Source of the DNA: Clostridia bacterium
GTDB lineage: Bacteria > Bacillota_E > RBS10-35 > JAJYVN01
Direction of reading: 5' to 3'
Length of the DNA: 6,739 nt
Assembly: GCA_027335545.1 (NCBI GenBank)
Contig: DAHWHV010000202.1
Location: 1 to 6,739 of the forward strand
Every line of letters starts with the position of its first letter. The stretch's first letter is position 1. This document shows positions 5,037 to 6,739 of the stretch, piece after piece. The position numbers were made by a program, and so were the translations under genes. The notes beneath the pieces were generated by a model that ran no database searches, had not been told where the DNA came from, and saw only the letters and a list, made by a program, of their open reading frames with translations.

Positions 5037-6739
5037 CGGCGGCCCCCTCCCGCAGCGGGCCTGGCTGGGCCGGTTGCGCCGGCCCAGGTTCGGGCGGGGC
5101 GCCCCCGGCGGCGGCGAGGGCTGCCTGTCCGGCCTCCAACGTCCGGAGGATCGCCTCGACGTCGTAGACGCAGCCGCCCCAGGTACCCCCGCCGACCGCC
5201 TGCAAGGCGGCCCAGAGGCGCGTGTCCGCGGGCAGGCCCGGCGCGGGGGCCAGGTCCGGGTGCACCGGGCGGTCGGCCAAGACGGCCGTCCCCCGCTCGG
5301 CCCCGAACCGCCCGGAGGCGTCGCCGACGAGTTCCACGTGGCCCGTCAGGGCGCGGCGGTCGATCTCGATCTCGATCAGGTCCCCGTCGCGCACGCGGCC
5401 GATCGGGCCCCCGGCCAGCGCCTCGGGCCCGACGTGCCCGATGCAGGCACCGGTGGAGACCCCGGAAAAGCGGGCGTCGGTCACGAGGGCGACGTGCTTG
5501 CCGAAGGGCAGGAACTTCAGGGCGGAGGTGACCTGATAGGTCTCCTCCATCCCCGAGCCGAGCGGGCCGCCGCCGATCAGCACCAAGACGTCCCCGGCGC
5601 GGATGCCGCCCGGGCCCGGATCCTTGAGGGCGGCCACGGCGGCCCGCTCGCTGGTGAACACGCGGGCCGGGCCGCAATGACGGTACACGCCGGCGGCGTC
5701 GACCACCGAGGGGTCGATTGCCGTGCTCTTGATCACGGCCCCCTGGGGGCAGAGGTTGCCGACCGGGAAGGTGACCGTCGAGGTCAACCCGCGCGCCCGG
5801 GCGGTGTCGGCATCCATGATGACCGCATCCGGGTCCACGCCGTCGGCCTCCACCAGGCGGCGGCGCATCGCCGCCCGCCGCGGGGAGTCCTCCCACCAGT
5901 CCAGGACCTCGCCGAGGCTCCGCCCCGAGACGGTGAGGCACGAGAGGTCGAGCAGGCCGAGACGGCGCAGGTGCAGGAACACCTCGGGCACCCCGCCGGC
6001 GAGGAAGACGCGCACCGTGGGGTGGTTTTGCGGCCCGTTGGGCAGAACGTCGACCAGGCGCGGCACGGCGCGGTTCACCGCCGCCCAGTCGGCTCGCTCC
6101 GGGCGGCGCAGGCCGGCGGCGTGGGCCACGGCGGGCAGGTGCAGCAGGAGGTTGGTGGAGCCGCCGAAGGCGGCGTGGGCCGCCATGGCGTTGGCGACCG
6201 CCCCCTGGGTCAGGATGTCCGCGGTGCGCAGGCCACGGCCGTCCAGGGCGAGCACGGCCCGCGCGGCGCGGCGCGCCCCGTCCAGCCAGACGGCCTGGCC
6301 GGAGGGGGCCAGGGCGCTATGGGGGAGGCTGAGCCCCAGCGCCTCGCCGACGACCTGCGCCGTGGCGGCCGTCCCCAGGAATTGACACCCCCCGCCCGGG
6401 GAGGCGCAGGCCCGGCAGCCCAGGTCGGCCGCCGCCTCCAGGCTGATCTCACCATGGGCGAAGCGCGCACCGATCGTCTGGATCGTGCCGGCGTCCTCCC
6501 CGGAGGCCGGGGGCAGGGTGACGCCGCCCGGCACCAGGACGCACGGGAGACCGCCCATCGCGGCCAGGGCGATGGTCATCGCCGGCAGGCCCTTGTCGCA
6601 GGTGGCCACGCCGATCACGCCGCGGCGTGTGGGCAGGGAGCGGATCAGGCGGCGCAGGACCGTGGCCGCGTCGTTGCGGTAAGGGAGGCTGTCCATCATC
6701 CCGCTGGTCCCCTGGGTCCGGCCGTCGCACGGGTCGGAG
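5029..6739 (-). CDS. YjhG/YagF-type sugar-acid dehydratase, IlvD/Edd family (5' end outside window)
   Basis: The frame is open to the right edge, so the start is missing; 569 residues are visible and the family is about 650 long, so roughly 80-90 are lost. The ATG pair at 6694-6699 is internal: codons upstream of it read [13 protein letters not shown], a conserved part of YjhG-like proteins. Fe-S cysteines are C4 ([10 protein letters not shown]), C47 (CDKG) and C118 ([10 protein letters not shown]), numbered from the first complete codon. K49 of CDK is the usual carbamylated, metal-binding lysine. [10 protein letters not shown] (421-430) is the second family signature, with S428 matching the catalytic serine of related dehydratases. 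[16 protein letters not shown] (238-253) and [15 protein letters not shown] (328-342) are also typical. Members remove water from aldonic acids such as D-xylonate to give 2-keto-3-deoxy acids, in the cytosol. The exact substrate is unknown. The C-terminal 30 residues are an Ala/Pro-rich tail. The stop overlaps the SIS start by 8 bases. Confidence 0.94.
   Translation of the reverse strand, partial: SDPCDGRTQGTSGMMDSLPYRNDAATVLRRLIRSLPTRRGVIGVATCDKGLPAMTIALAAMGGLPCVLVPGGVTLPPASGEDAGTIQTIGARFAHGEISLEAAADLGCRACASPGGGCQFLGTAATAQVVGEALGLSLPHSALAPSGQAVWLDGARRAARAVLALDGRGLRTADILTQGAVANAMAAHAAFGGSTNLLLHLPAVAHAAGLRRPERADWAAVNRAVPRLVDVLPNGPQNHPTVRVFLAGGVPEVFLHLRRLGLLDLSCLTVSGRSLGEVLDWWEDSPRRAAMRRRLVEADGVDPDAVIMDADTARARGLTSTVTFPVGNLCPQGAVIKSTAIDPSVVDAAGVYRHCGPARVFTSERAAVAALKDPGPGGIRAGDVLVLIGGGPLGSGMEETYQVTSALKFLPFGKHVALVTDARFSGVSTGACIGHVGPEALAGGPIGRVRDGDLIEIEIDRRALTGHVELVGDASGRFGAERGTAVLADRPVHPDLAPAPGLPADTRLWAALQAVGGGTWGGCVYDVEAILRTLEAGQAALAAAGGAPPEPGPAQPAQPGPLREGAADA

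Noticed and set aside
4083..5531. A 482-codon open frame on the plus strand opposite the SIS and dehydratase genes.
   Set aside because: It is antisense to two well-recognised genes and translates into Gln/Gly/Arg-rich sequence without motifs.
6694..6699. The ATG pair as the true start of the dehydratase.
   Set aside because: The frame continues upstream with the conserved [10 protein letters not shown] segment carrying a cluster cysteine, so the gene begins beyond the window.

Overview
The window is uniformly very GC-rich, with G or C dominating third codon positions, and it carries four protein-coding genes on the minus strand and one on the plus strand. A FemAB/FemX-type peptidoglycan bridge enzyme in such a GC-rich genome would fit a high-GC Firmicute (Symbiobacterium- or Thermaerobacter-like). 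Actinobacteria or Deinococcus-Thermus relatives cannot be excluded. This taxonomic guess is inference; there is no rRNA or other marker here.

Layout. Positions 1-1345 (minus) hold almost all of an APC-superfamily amino acid permease that runs off the left edge. A divergent intergenic region (1346-1607) with a 9-bp inverted repeat separates it from a FemAB-family aminoacyltransferase (1608-2804, plus, GTG start). A short convergent gap with two GC-rich inverted repeats follows. Next comes a flavin reductase of the HpaC/RutF type (2939-3436, minus).

Upstream of the flavin reductase is a 574-base stretch without a convincing gene (3437-4010). It contains a lower-GC dyad, four tandem 18-bp units each with a small palindrome, three imperfect 20-bp units, a strong hairpin, and a 14-bp direct repeat with 18-bp spacing that includes the stop codon of the next gene. 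To its right lies a two-gene minus-strand operon: a YjhG/YagF-type sugar-acid dehydratase (5029 to beyond 6739, start outside the window) overlapping by 8 bases a double-SIS-domain sugar-phosphate isomerase/deaminase-like protein (4011-5036).

How the genes work together. The dehydratase and the SIS protein are almost certainly co-transcribed and probably act in one carbohydrate-acid or amino-sugar catabolic route. The permease, FemAB enzyme and flavin reductase look like separate transcription units with no obvious shared task. I found no mobile element, CRISPR array, tRNA or rRNA. The most unusual non-coding structure is the repeat cluster at 3774-4017. The most interesting coding feature is the dehydratase-SIS pair, whose SIS protein keeps several GlmS catalytic residues but lacks two others.
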